NCBI GenBank assembly: GCA_023404705.1
Contig: JAEYAU010000102.1
Coordinates: 1 to 6,402 of the forward strand
DNA length: 6,402 bases
Direction: 5' to 3'
DNA from: Pseudomonadota bacterium
GTDB lineage: Bacteria > Pseudomonadota > Alphaproteobacteria > Rhizobiales > Xanthobacteraceae
Shown piece after piece: positions 1-5,853 of this stretch; the first letter of the stretch is position 1, and the number at the start of each line of letters is the position of its first letter. Position numbers and translations under genes: made by a program. The notes under the pieces were generated by a model. The model did no database searches and was not told the DNA's origin. It worked only from the letters and a program-made list of their open reading frames with translations.

Positions 1-96
1 CCGCAAGGGGCCCTACCCTCAGACACCGGCCTACCGCGGCGCTGTCGCCACATGCGCCCGAACAGCAGCGAGCGCCAGAACCCCGCAGAGATACCG
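1..96. other. Short leader upstream of the cysteine synthase-glutaredoxin gene
   Basis: This stretch holds no gene I can support. An in-frame ATG at 52 would lengthen the downstream protein by 15 polar residues (starting MRPNSSERQN) that do not resemble the start of the cysteine synthase fold. I therefore treat 52-96 as untranslated leader. A purine-rich GCAGAG lies just before the ATG at 97 and could serve as a weak ribosome binding site. I see no convincing -35/-10 pair. The promoter may lie left of the window. Confidence 0.5.
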
Positions 97-1590
97 ATGA
101 ACAAGTTTCGCAACATCACCGAGACGATCGGCCGGACGCCGGTCGTCAGCCTGTCCCGCCTCGCGCCGGCCGGCGTGCAACTGTTCGCCAAGCTCGAATC
201 CTTCAATCCGCTCGGCTCGGTGAAGGACCGGCTCGCGCTCGGCGTCATCGAGGCGGCCGAACGCAGTGGCGAGTTGCGACCGGGCCAGACCGTGGTGGAG
301 GCGACCAGCGGCAATACCGGCATCGGCCTCGCCATGGTGTGCGCGCAACGCGGCTATCCCTTCGTCGCCGTCATGGCCGAGAACTTCAGCGTCGAGCGGC
401 GCAAGCTGATGCGCTTCCTCGGCGCGAAGGTCGTCCTCACGCCGGCTGCCGAGCGGGGCAGCGGCATGCTCGCCAAGGCGACCGAGCTCGCGGCCGCGCA
501 TGGCTGGTTCCTTCCGCGCCAGTTCGAGAACGAAGCCAATGCCGACATTCATTCGCGCACGACCGCGCCGGAAATCCTCGCGGCTTTCGCGGGCGAGCGG
601 CTCGACTACTGGGTCACCGGGTTCGGCACGGGCGGTACGCTCAAGGGCGTCGCGCGCGTGATGCGCGAGAAGCGTCCCGAAACCCGCGTCGTCGTGGCCG
701 AGCCCGACAACTCGCCGCTGCTTGGGAGCGGCATTGGCCAGACGCGCTTGGCCGACGGGACACCCGCCGCGGCGCATCCGGCGTTTCGTCCGCACTTGAT
801 GCAGGGCTGGAGCCCCGACTTCATCTCGAAGCTGGCCGAAGATGCGGTCGCGCAGAGGCTCATCGACCGCGTCGTGCCGGTCAACGGCGCTCGGGCGCTC
901 GAATGTGCACGCGAGCTCGCCCGCCGCGAAGGAATTCTCGCCGGCATCACGGGCGGCGCCACGCTCGCGGCCGCGCTCGAGATCGCGAGCGAGGCGCCGG
1001 CGGGCAGCCGAATTCTGTGCATGCTGCCCGACACCGGCGAGCGCTACCTCAGCACGCCGCTCTTCGCCGACGTGCCGGCCGACATGACCGAGGAGGAGAT
1101 GGACATCTCCCGCTCGACGCCCTTGTGCCGCTTCGACGTGCCCGCGAAGGCACCGGCGCCCGCGCCCGCGGCGGTCGACCAGCCCGCGCCGCGTCCCGAG
1201 GCCGCGGCTTTCGTCCAGGACACAGTGAACGATCCGGCGCAGCCGGTCGTCATGTTTGCGCTGGAGTGGTGCGAATTCTGCTGGTCGGCGCGCCGGATGT
1301 TCGCGCACTACGGCGTGCCGTATCGGTCCATCGATCTCGATTCGGTCGCCTACCAGAAGGACGACTGGGGTGGCGCCGTGCGCGCCGCGCTCAATGCCCG
1401 TACCGGAATGCGCACCATTCCGCAGATCTTCGTCGCGGGTGAGCTCGTCGGCGGCTCCACCGACCTGTTCGCGGCCTGGAAGCAGGGCCGCGTGCAGCCC
1501 CGCCTCGAAGCGGCGGGCATCGCGGTGCGAGAGGCGGGGCAGGTCGACCCCTTCGGCTTCCTGCCGGGTTGGCTGCAGGCGCGCGGCTGA
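97..1590 (+). CDS. Cysteine synthase-like PLP enzyme fused to a C-terminal glutaredoxin domain
   Basis: The 497-residue protein has two domains. Residues about 5-335 form a fold-type II PLP enzyme of the CysK/CysM/CBS family, which replaces the acetyl group of O-acetylserine (or a related activated serine) with sulfide to make cysteine. Visible marks are the N-terminal TIGRTPVVSL-like start, the PLP lysine in SVKDR (K43), the substrate loop TSGNTG (70-75), a QFENEAN...TTAPEI stretch (142-160), the phosphate-binding GFGTGGT (175-181), GITGGA (283-288) and PDTGERYLST (311-320). The CysK-type QGIGAGF segment is altered to QGWSPDF (236-242), so the substrate may differ. A Pro/Ala-rich linker (about 348-370) leads to a glutaredoxin-like domain (about 371-475) with CxxC as WCEFC (C392, C395), the cis-proline in TIPQIF (440-445) and a GGS glutathione-site motif (452-454). 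A plausible role is cytoplasmic cysteine or persulfide chemistry coupled to disulfide reduction. The start at 97 is chosen by homology. The gene converges on the minus-strand cluster and has no co-directional partner here. Confidence 0.9.
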   Translation: MNKFRNITETIGRTPVVSLSRLAPAGVQLFAKLESFNPLGSVKDRLALGVIEAAERSGELRPGQTVVEATSGNTGIGLAMVCAQRGYPFVAVMAENFSVERRKLMRFLGAKVVLTPAAERGSGMLAKATELAAAHGWFLPRQFENEANADIHSRTTAPEILAAFAGERLDYWVTGFGTGGTLKGVARVMREKRPETRVVVAEPDNSPLLGSGIGQTRLADGTPAAAHPAFRPHLMQGWSPDFISKLAEDAVAQRLIDRVVPVNGARALECARELARREGILAGITGGATLAAALEIASEAPAGSRILCMLPDTGERYLSTPLFADVPADMTEEEMDISRSTPLCRFDVPAKAPAPAPAAVDQPAPRPEAAAFVQDTVNDPAQPVVMFALEWCEFCWSARRMFAHYGVPYRSIDLDSVAYQKDDWGGAVRAALNARTGMRTIPQIFVAGELVGGSTDLFAAWKQGRVQPRLEAAGIAVREAGQVDPFGFLPGWLQARG

Positions 1591-1612
1591 GCGGATGAGC
1601 GCCGGCGGAGGC

Positions 1613-1637
1613 TGAGGCGCGAGCGCTCAGCGCCTCA
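1613..1637. terminator. Stem-loop between convergent genes, possible bidirectional terminator
   Basis: Arms TGAGGCGC (1613-1620) and GCGCCTCA (1630-1637) are perfectly complementary over 8 bp around a 9-nt loop that contains the palindrome GAGCGCTC. The hairpin fills the gap between the stop of the plus-strand fusion gene (1588-1590) and the stop of the minus-strand 95-residue gene (TGA at 1635-1637, inside the right arm). The position suits a terminator shared by both strands. No T-tract follows on either strand, so it is not a textbook intrinsic terminator. Confidence 0.4.
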
Positions 1638-1922
1638 CCAACCGATCTTCTCGTCCGGTGCGCTCTCGCCGAAGCGGATCACAGGCAGTGAATCGGCGGG
1701 CTTTGTTGCGGCTCCCTCATCGATCGATGACGACAGGAACTGCAGCGGCCGCGTCTTGTCGTTCGCGCGCACATGCGCGAGCGCATCGCCCCAGGCCTTG
1801 CCGAGCTCGGCGGACGCGGCCTCGATCAGCAGTGAGGCGGGCCACTCGCGATCCTCGTCCTCTGGACGCGCCTGGTTGTTGCCGAAGGTGACGGTGTAGA
1901 GGAAACGCTTGGTCGTGGGCAT
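1635..1922 (-). CDS. Small protein of unknown function (95 aa)
   Basis: I do not recognise this family. The protein is soluble-looking and of mixed composition, with no signal peptide, membrane helix or cysteine. It begins with a beta-like segment (RFLYTVTFG, 6-14), then an acidic patch (PEDEDREW, 20-27), a helix-like stretch (SLLIEAASAELGKAWGDALAHV, about 30-51, containing WGDAL) and a serine-rich SSSID segment (64-68). It ends in IGW. It looks real for three reasons: a strong GGAGAG ribosome binding site sits five bases before the ATG at 1922, its composition is not the Arg-rich kind of shadow frames, and it follows the flavoprotein stop by only 18 bp on the same strand. It is probably the last gene of that transcript. 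The closing tryptophan and the WGDAL segment are the features to look for in homologues. Confidence 0.75.
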   Translation of the reverse strand: MPTTKRFLYTVTFGNNQARPEDEDREWPASLLIEAASAELGKAWGDALAHVRANDKTRPLQFLSSSIDEGAATKPADSLPVIRFGESAPDEKIGW

Positions 1923-1940
1923 TCGCCTCTCCGCTGGAAC

Positions 1941-3113
1941 CTACGCGACGGCCGCCGCCGTCTCCTCCGCGATCTTGCGCCGCGCCATCATATAGGCGCG
2001 GCCATCATTCACGGCGTCGACCGCAATCAGTCGGCCCTCTCGGCGATACTCGACCGAGAAGCGCGCGCTCGCCGGGTCGCCGATCGTTGCGGCCTCGTCG
2101 TGGCCCTCCATCAGTCCGGCGATCTGCAGCTTCAATTCGTACTGGTCGGACCAGAACCACGGGACGGGATCGTAAGGCTCGAGCTTGCCGAGGATCGCGG
2201 CGGCGGCCGCCTTCGCCTGGTCGATGGCGTTCTGCACGCATTCGAGCCGCAGGCGCCGGCCATAGCGCCGGCTCGGGAAGCGCGCGCAGTCGCCGATCGC
2301 ATAGACGCCGGCGAGGTTGGTCGCGGCGGTCTCGTTGACCAGGATGCCGTCCTCGCAGGCGGCGCCGGCCGCGGCCGCGAGCTCGTCGTTCACGCGCGCG
2401 CCCGTCGCGACCAGCACGAGGTCAGCGGCAAGCTCGCTGCCGTCGGCGAGCCGCACGCCGCTGGCGCGGCTCTCGCCCGTGATCGCGGCGAGCCGTGCGC
2501 CCAGACGAATGTCGACGCCGCGCTCGCGATGGAAGCGGTCGTAGAACGCCGAGATCGTGGTGCCGGTCACGCGCTTCATCACGCGATCCTCGGCCTCGAG
2601 CAGCGTCACCTCGCGGCCTTCCGTCCGCATGCCCGCGGCGACCTCGAGGCCGATATAGCCGCCACCGATGATCACGGCGCGGCGCGCGTCGTCGAGGGCG
2701 GGACGCAGCCGCCGGATATCGTCGATCTTGCGCACCGAGAACACACCCGGAAGGTCAATTCCGGGCACCGGCAAATGCCGCGCGCGCGTGCCGGTCGCGA
2801 ACACCAGCGTGTCATAGTCGAGCTCGCTCCCGTCCGTCAGCGCGACGAGCCGCTTCGCGGCGTCGACGGCGCCAACCGGCGTGCCGAGCAGCAGCGTCAC
2901 GTAGTGCTCATCCCAGAAGCCCGGCGCGCGCAGATAGAGTGAGTCCGGCGCCGGCCGGTCGATCAGGAATTTCTTGGAGAGAGGCGGTCGCTGATAAGGC
3001 GGATAGGGCTCGTCACCGATCACCGTGATCGGCGCCGTGAACCCGCCTTGCCGCAGGCTGGCCGCGAGTTGCGCGGCCGCCTGGCCCGCGCCGATCACCA
3101 CGACACCGTTCAT
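1941..3113 (-). CDS. NAD(P)H-dependent FAD oxidoreductase, ferredoxin/rubredoxin reductase type
   Basis: The 390-residue flavoprotein belongs to the group of putidaredoxin, rubredoxin, rhodocoxin and BphA4-type reductases. These pass electrons from NAD(P)H through FAD to a small iron-sulfur protein or rubredoxin, often feeding a P450 or oxygenase. The FAD site is VVIGAGQAAAQLA (4-16), followed by the family signature PPYQRPPLSKKFL (38-50). VFATGTR (104-110) is the usual ATG motif. The second dinucleotide fold is VIIGGGYIGLEVA (147-159) with an acidic residue at the end of the next strand (LLEAEDRV, 171-178), which favours NADH. VYAIGDCA (270-277) contacts FAD. The reductase C-terminal domain starts near PWFWSDQYELKLQIAG (318-333). 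Length is normal. The ATG at 3113 is chosen over an upstream in-frame start at 3161 because the fold begins directly at MNGVVVIGAG and an AAGGAAG ribosome site precedes it (3118-3124). The ATG overlaps the DUF3422 stop. No ferredoxin or rubredoxin gene is present in the window, so the partner is unknown. Confidence 0.92.
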   Translation of the reverse strand: MNGVVVIGAGQAAAQLAASLRQGGFTAPITVIGDEPYPPYQRPPLSKKFLIDRPAPDSLYLRAPGFWDEHYVTLLLGTPVGAVDAAKRLVALTDGSELDYDTLVFATGTRARHLPVPGIDLPGVFSVRKIDDIRRLRPALDDARRAVIIGGGYIGLEVAAGMRTEGREVTLLEAEDRVMKRVTGTTISAFYDRFHRERGVDIRLGARLAAITGESRASGVRLADGSELAADLVLVATGARVNDELAAAAGAACEDGILVNETAATNLAGVYAIGDCARFPSRRYGRRLRLECVQNAIDQAKAAAAAILGKLEPYDPVPWFWSDQYELKLQIAGLMEGHDEAATIGDPASARFSVEYRREGRLIAVDAVNDGRAYMMARRKIAEETAAAVA

Positions 3114-4420
3114 TCGGCTTCCTTCCCGACGTGCCTGCGGCGGATGCGCCGCACCACCCACCAGATCGCGAGCACCGCGACCGGCACGAAAGCGGCCGTC
3201 GCCATCGTTGGCTCCACTGGCGCGCCGCTGTCATGCGCGCCCTTCACGAGATAGCCGAACAGTCCGACCACGTAATAGCTGATCGCGGCCACCGACAGGC
3301 CTTCCACGGTCGCCTGCAGGCGAAGCTGCAGCCGCGTGCGCTCGTTCATCGACCGCAACAGATCGCGGTTCTGCTCTTCGAGCTCGAGATCGACCCGGGT
3401 GCGCAGGAGCTGCGCGGCGCGCGAGAGCTTGCGCGAGAGATTGGCCTGGCGCTCTTCCATCGTGGCGCAGGTGCGCATCGCGGGCGCCATGCGCCGCGCC
3501 AGGAACGAGGACCAGGTCGGCAGCCCGCCGACCTTGCGCTCGCCGATGGTGGCGAGCCGCAGGCTGACGATCTCGCTATAGGCGCGGCTCGCGCCGAAGC
3601 GGAAGAGGCTCGCGGCGGCGCCCGCTTCGAGCTCGGCGGCGAGCGCGGTCAGGTCATCGAGGAGTCGATGGTTGGCGGCGAGACCTTCCGAGCGCTCCAT
3701 CGCCTGCGTCAGCTCGCCGAGCCGCGTCTCGATGCGCCGCACCGAGGGCGCGAGCCGTTGCGCTTCGGGCAGGCCGAGCAGGGCGAGCGTGCGATAGGTC
3801 TCGATCTCCAGCACGCGCTGCACCAGTGCGCCGGCGCGCTCCGCGCCGAGCCCGCGGTCGATCACCAGCACGCGCACGAAGCCCGCGGGATCGGCCTGGA
3901 AGTCGGTCGCATAGAGCGCCGTGCCGTCGGAGTTCTCGGCCGCCGCCAGGCTCGCGCGATCAAACAGGCGCTCCGGCGCGAGCCGGCTTTCGGGATCGGC
4001 GAGGAGATGCAGGTCGACCGCGACCATCAGCGGGCCGGGCTGCGGCACCAGTGCCATGGCGGCCGCGAGACCCGTCGCCGGCGGATCGAACGGCGCATGC
4101 GCGCCTTCGGCCGGCAGCTCCCACGTATAGGTCGTGAACTCGGAATGCTGTTCCCAGCGCAGCGCCGTGCCGCCGATCGCGACGCGATGCTGCTTGCTCC
4201 CGGGAGCCGGCGCCGCGAGACCGCGCTTCGTACAGAACTCCGCCAGCGCCGCGCGGTCCGCCTCGGCGCGCTCCGTGGTGTCGAAGGCGAAATGCAGCAC
4301 CCGGCGCGGCGTCTCGATCGCCGTGAACGGCCGGGCATGCATCTCGCCCAGCACGGCCGCGCGCAGCCGGTGCGGGGCAAGCCGCCCCCCGTCCTCGCCG
4401 ATGATCACCCCGATGCTCAC
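3110..4420 (-). CDS. DUF3422 family membrane-anchored protein
   Basis: The 436-residue protein matches the proteobacterial DUF3422 family, which has no established function. Recognisable blocks are EMHARPF (26-32), the RWEQHSEFTTYTWE segment (88-101), LMVAVDLHLL (131-140), DRGLGAERAGALVQR (188-202), LEIETYRTLALLGLPEAQ (204-221), and a long helical middle with SRAYSEIVSLRL (278-289). A charged region likely to form a coiled coil (about 321-370) leads to two hydrophobic segments (about 374-394 and 405-423). These are separated by a short loop and followed by a basic tail (RRIRRRH). The large N-terminal part is therefore probably cytoplasmic and tethered to the inner membrane by a C-terminal hairpin. 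The start is GTG at 4418-4420, with GGGAG four bases upstream. The TGA overlaps the start of the flavoprotein gene, so the two are probably translated together. The function of the pair is not known to me. Confidence 0.88.
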   Translation of the reverse strand: MSIGVIIGEDGGRLAPHRLRAAVLGEMHARPFTAIETPRRVLHFAFDTTERAEADRAALAEFCTKRGLAAPAPGSKQHRVAIGGTALRWEQHSEFTTYTWELPAEGAHAPFDPPATGLAAAMALVPQPGPLMVAVDLHLLADPESRLAPERLFDRASLAAAENSDGTALYATDFQADPAGFVRVLVIDRGLGAERAGALVQRVLEIETYRTLALLGLPEAQRLAPSVRRIETRLGELTQAMERSEGLAANHRLLDDLTALAAELEAGAAASLFRFGASRAYSEIVSLRLATIGERKVGGLPTWSSFLARRMAPAMRTCATMEERQANLSRKLSRAAQLLRTRVDLELEEQNRDLLRSMNERTRLQLRLQATVEGLSVAAISYYVVGLFGYLVKGAHDSGAPVEPTMATAAFVPVAVLAIWWVVRRIRRRHVGKEAE

Positions 4421-4424
4421 GCGG

Positions 4425-4429
4425 CTCCC
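4425..4429 (-). promoter_or_regulatory. Ribosome binding site supporting the GTG start of the DUF3422 gene
   Basis: On the minus strand GGGAG stands four bases before the GTG at 4420. No ATG nearby gives a better start, and the conserved EMHARPF block begins only about 25 residues in, so this GTG is the best choice. The same GGAGCC can pair with GGCTCC read from 4465-4460, which might partly mask the site, but the 31-nt loop makes this weak. Confidence 0.5.
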
Positions 4430-4468
4430 GTCGCATGCCGCGCGGCGCCTGACAACCCCGGAGCCCGG

Positions 4469-4780
4469 CTAGACGACCCGATAGACCTCCCAGCGCGAGG
4501 AGCCCGAGACCACGTGGGGCTCGAGCGCCTTGCCCCATTCGGCGTGGGCCGCGAGCTTGCCCAGCGCCGCCCAGGCGCGCTCCAGGTCGCCGAGATCCGG
4601 GATGCTCCATTCGTGCACCACGGTCGCCTCGCGCGCGCCGATCGAGCCCGTCAGCATGCGGCCCTTCTCGGCCGTCCAGCCGATCTTCGGCGCCACGTCC
4701 TCGCCCCATTGCCGCACCATCTCGATGACGGCCTGCTTGTGCCCGAACCGGGCGTCGATCTGCCAGCGCGCAATCAGCAT
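4469..4780 (-). CDS. Small NIPSNAP/Dabb-like protein, probable dimeric alpha-beta barrel (103 aa)
   Basis: The 103-residue protein has the layout of a ferredoxin-like dimeric alpha-beta barrel. A first strand MLIARWQIDAR (1-11) is followed by a helix containing HKQAVIEMVRQWGEDV (14-29). Middle strands follow (GRMLTGSIG, 40-48; EATVVHEWSI, 51-60). A second helix spans DLERAWAALGKLAAHAEWGKAL (65-86), and the final strand is SRWEVYRVV (95-103). The closing RWE(V/L)YRV segment is reminiscent of NIPSNAP-like proteins, which is a resemblance and not a proven assignment. Members of this fold act as small monooxygenases, isomerases or ligand binders, and I see no catalytic set that decides between them. 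The ATG at 4780 is chosen over a longer frame from 4978 because a strong GAGGAG site sits just upstream and the extra 66 residues are Arg-rich and overlap the SnoaL-like gene. It begins 23 bp after that gene's stop. Confidence 0.8.
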   Translation of the reverse strand: MLIARWQIDARFGHKQAVIEMVRQWGEDVAPKIGWTAEKGRMLTGSIGAREATVVHEWSIPDLGDLERAWAALGKLAAHAEWGKALEPHVVSGSSRWEVYRVV

Positions 4781-4803
4781 CGCGTTCTCCTCTGTCTTGT
4801 TGA

Positions 4804-5187
4804 TTATTCGTCCCACGCCTGCACGACCGTCTGGCGCGCGATGCGCTTGTCCTTGAGCTCGCACAGCGCGAGGCAGAACACGCGCGTGCCATCCGGATAG
4901 GCGCAGGCCTGCGAGAACACGAGCCGGTCGCCGTCGCTGACGCTCTCGTCGACGCGATGCGTCATGGCGCGGCTGCACACGTCGTCCCAGAACGTCGTGA
5001 TCGCGGCCTTGCCGCGGATCTCGCGCGGCCGGCTCGGCGGATTGTTGCGGTCGATGACGCGCAGCACCGCGTCGTCGGCATAGAAGCTCGACAGCGCGCG
5101 GGCGTCGCGCTCCTCGATGGCGCGCTTCACGGCGGGGCCGGTGACGCCATCGCCCTGCTTGCTCATGGTGGCTTGCTTCGTCGTCAT
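4804..5187 (-). CDS. SnoaL/NTF2-like fold protein (127 aa)
   Basis: The protein has the cone-shaped NTF2/SnoaL layout. An N-terminal helix containing VKRAIEERDARALSSFYADDAVLRV (20-44) is followed by a loop with the typical (I/V)RGKAAITTFW segment (57-67). Curved strands come next (THRVDESVSDGDRLVFSQACAY, 76-97; TRVFCLALCELKDKRIARQTVVQAW, 101-125). This fold includes ketosteroid isomerases, polyketide cyclases and many stress-associated proteins of unknown activity, and the sequence alone does not give a reaction. The FYADDAVLRV and RGKAAI segments are what identify it. The ATG at 5187 has a GGAG site seven bases upstream. A second ATG at 5166 (residue 8) is possible but has a poorer site. It follows the AhpD-like gene by 60 bp, with a hairpin in between, and precedes the Dabb-like gene by 23 bp. 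Small NTF2-like and Dabb-like genes are often neighbours in catabolic or stress clusters. Confidence 0.83.
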   Translation of the reverse strand: MTTKQATMSKQGDGVTGPAVKRAIEERDARALSSFYADDAVLRVIDRNNPPSRPREIRGKAAITTFWDDVCSRAMTHRVDESVSDGDRLVFSQACAYPDGTRVFCLALCELKDKRIARQTVVQAWDE

Positions 5188-5208
5188 GATGCTCTCCTGC
5201 TTGAGGGC

Positions 5209-5238
5209 GTCCCGCCCGCGTGGGGCCGAGGGCGGGAC
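5209..5238 (-). terminator. Perfect 9-bp hairpin between the AhpD-like and SnoaL-like genes
   Basis: Arms GTCCCGCCC (5209-5217) and GGGCGGGAC (5230-5238) are perfectly complementary around a 12-nt loop, all G/C except the end pairs. The hairpin starts 9 bp after the stop of the AhpD-like gene and ends 21 bp before the start of the SnoaL-like gene. No T-run follows on the minus strand. It may therefore be a partial terminator, an RNA-stability or processing element that sets different expression of the two genes, or a Rho-linked site. Confidence 0.5.
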
Positions 5239-5247
5239 AAGCCTAAC

Positions 5248-5724
5248 CTACTTGCTGGCAGTCTTCGCCTTCTCGGCCGCGAGGCGCAGCACGTGGTCGG
5301 TCTCCGCCTTGAAGGCCGCGAGATCGACCTGCATGCCGTTGAGCACGGTGCTCCAATGCCGCACGATCGCGGCCATGGCGACCGCCTCGCGGATCTCCTC
5401 GTCCGTCGCGCCATTGAGCTTGGCGGCCGCGGTGTGGAAGTAGACGCAGTAGGCGCACGGGATCTGCGCCGTTACGGCGAGCCCGATCAGCTCCTTCTGC
5501 TTGCCGCTCAGCTTGGTGTTGGGATTGAGCTGCACGGCCTTGAACTCGGCCCAGGCGCCCGCGATGCCGCCCTCGGGAAACTGCTTGAAGAAGCTCGGCA
5601 CGGCGCCGAGGGTCTGCTCGATGTCGCGATAGGTCGCGGCCGCATCCTGAGCCAGGACCGGCGTCGTGACCGCGAGGGTGCCGAGCGCGGCTGCGGTTGC
5701 GAGCGTGGCGAGAGATTTGCGCAT
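5248..5724 (-). CDS. Exported AhpD-like / carboxymuconolactone decarboxylase family protein
   Basis: The 158-residue protein begins with a Sec-type signal peptide: MRK, a hydrophobic core (about 4-20), then TPVLA-QDA with likely cleavage after A25. The mature part has the AhpD/CMD helical fold. The catalytic set of mycobacterial AhpD (Glu118, Cys130, Cys133, His137) is present with identical spacing as E78, C90, C93 and H97, in the segment KELIGLAVTAQIPCAYCVYFH. It is followed by the usual helix starting GATDEEIREAVAMAA (105-119). AhpD-type proteins use the CxxC to reduce peroxiredoxin partners or decompose peroxides; CMD proteins decarboxylate lactones. The intact cysteine pair favours the thiol role. 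Export to the periplasm is unusual for the textbook AhpD. The ATG at 5724 is preferred to one at 5829 because a GAGGAGA site lies six bases upstream and the signal peptide starts there. It is the first gene of the cluster after the regulator. Confidence 0.88.
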   Translation of the reverse strand: MRKSLATLATAAALGTLAVTTPVLAQDAAATYRDIEQTLGAVPSFFKQFPEGGIAGAWAEFKAVQLNPNTKLSGKQKELIGLAVTAQIPCAYCVYFHTAAAKLNGATDEEIREAVAMAAIVRHWSTVLNGMQVDLAAFKAETDHVLRLAAEKAKTASK

Positions 5725-5750
5725 GACTGTTCTCCTCTCTGGGGGGACGA

Positions 5751-5762
5751 GACGAGCTCGTC
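5751..5762. promoter_or_regulatory. 12-bp perfect palindrome upstream of the AhpD-like gene, candidate operator
   Basis: GACGAGCTCGTC is a perfect dyad 27 bp before the ATG at 5724, just ahead of the ribosome binding site. An extra GACGA (5746-5750) directly abuts it. The placement fits a repressor or activator site, or the base of an mRNA leader hairpin. A 12-bp dyad alone can arise by chance in a window of this size. Confidence 0.3.
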
Positions 5763-5808
5763 GTTCACGCATGAGAGTTTGCCCATCGCCGGTGCGCCGC
5801 GCTTCGCT

Positions 5809-5839
5809 CGACCGGGCCATGACCCGCATGGCCCGTTCG
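5809..5839. repeat. Inverted repeat, 12 of 13 pairs, in the gap after the regulator gene
   Basis: The core arms CGGGCCATG (5813-5821) and CATGGCCCG (5827-5835) pair perfectly over 9 bp around the 5-nt loop ACCCG. After one mismatch (5812/5836), three more pairs extend the stem to CGA (5809-5811) and TCG (5837-5839). It sits 35 bp downstream of the regulator's stop and 84 bp upstream of the AhpD-like ATG. It could be the regulator's terminator, though no T-run follows, or a dyad operator controlling the downstream cluster. Confidence 0.5.
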
Positions 5840-5853
5840 GACCACGAGCGCGA

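Noticed and set aside
31..1308. 425-residue open frame on the minus strand opposite the cysteine synthase-glutaredoxin gene
   Set aside because: Its translation is Arg/Ala/His-rich with no family motif, and the plus strand carries unmistakable enzyme motifs across the same bases. It is a GC-driven shadow.
2100..2942. 280-residue plus-strand open frame opposite the flavoprotein gene
   Set aside because: Low-complexity Arg/Ala/Gly-rich translation, antisense to a gene with complete FAD/NADH motifs.
4423..4465. Possible ribosome-site-masking hairpin (GGCTCC/GGAGCC) before the DUF3422 gene
   Set aside because: Only 6 bp with a 31-nt loop, although a 10-bp palindrome (GCCGCGCGGC, 4437-4446) lies inside. 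Too weak to call a regulatory element.
3960..4892. 310-residue minus-strand frame overlapping three genes in another frame
   Set aside because: Composition is Arg/Gly/Ala-rich and it spans the boundaries of three well-supported genes. It is a shadow.
3131..4900. 589-residue open frame on the plus strand, the longest in the window
   Set aside because: It runs antisense to DUF3422, the Dabb-like gene and part of the SnoaL-like gene. The composition is Arg/His/Gln/Ala-rich with no recognisable domain and no ribosome site of note.
4781..4978. N-terminal extension of the Dabb-like protein to an upstream start
   Set aside because: The extra 66 residues are Arg-rich and overlap the SnoaL-like gene, while the ATG at 4780 has a strong GAGGAG site and matches the start of the fold.
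5725..5829. N-terminal extension of the AhpD-like protein to an ATG at 5829
   Set aside because: It would bury the signal peptide behind 35 Arg-rich residues. The ATG at 5724 has a good ribosome site.
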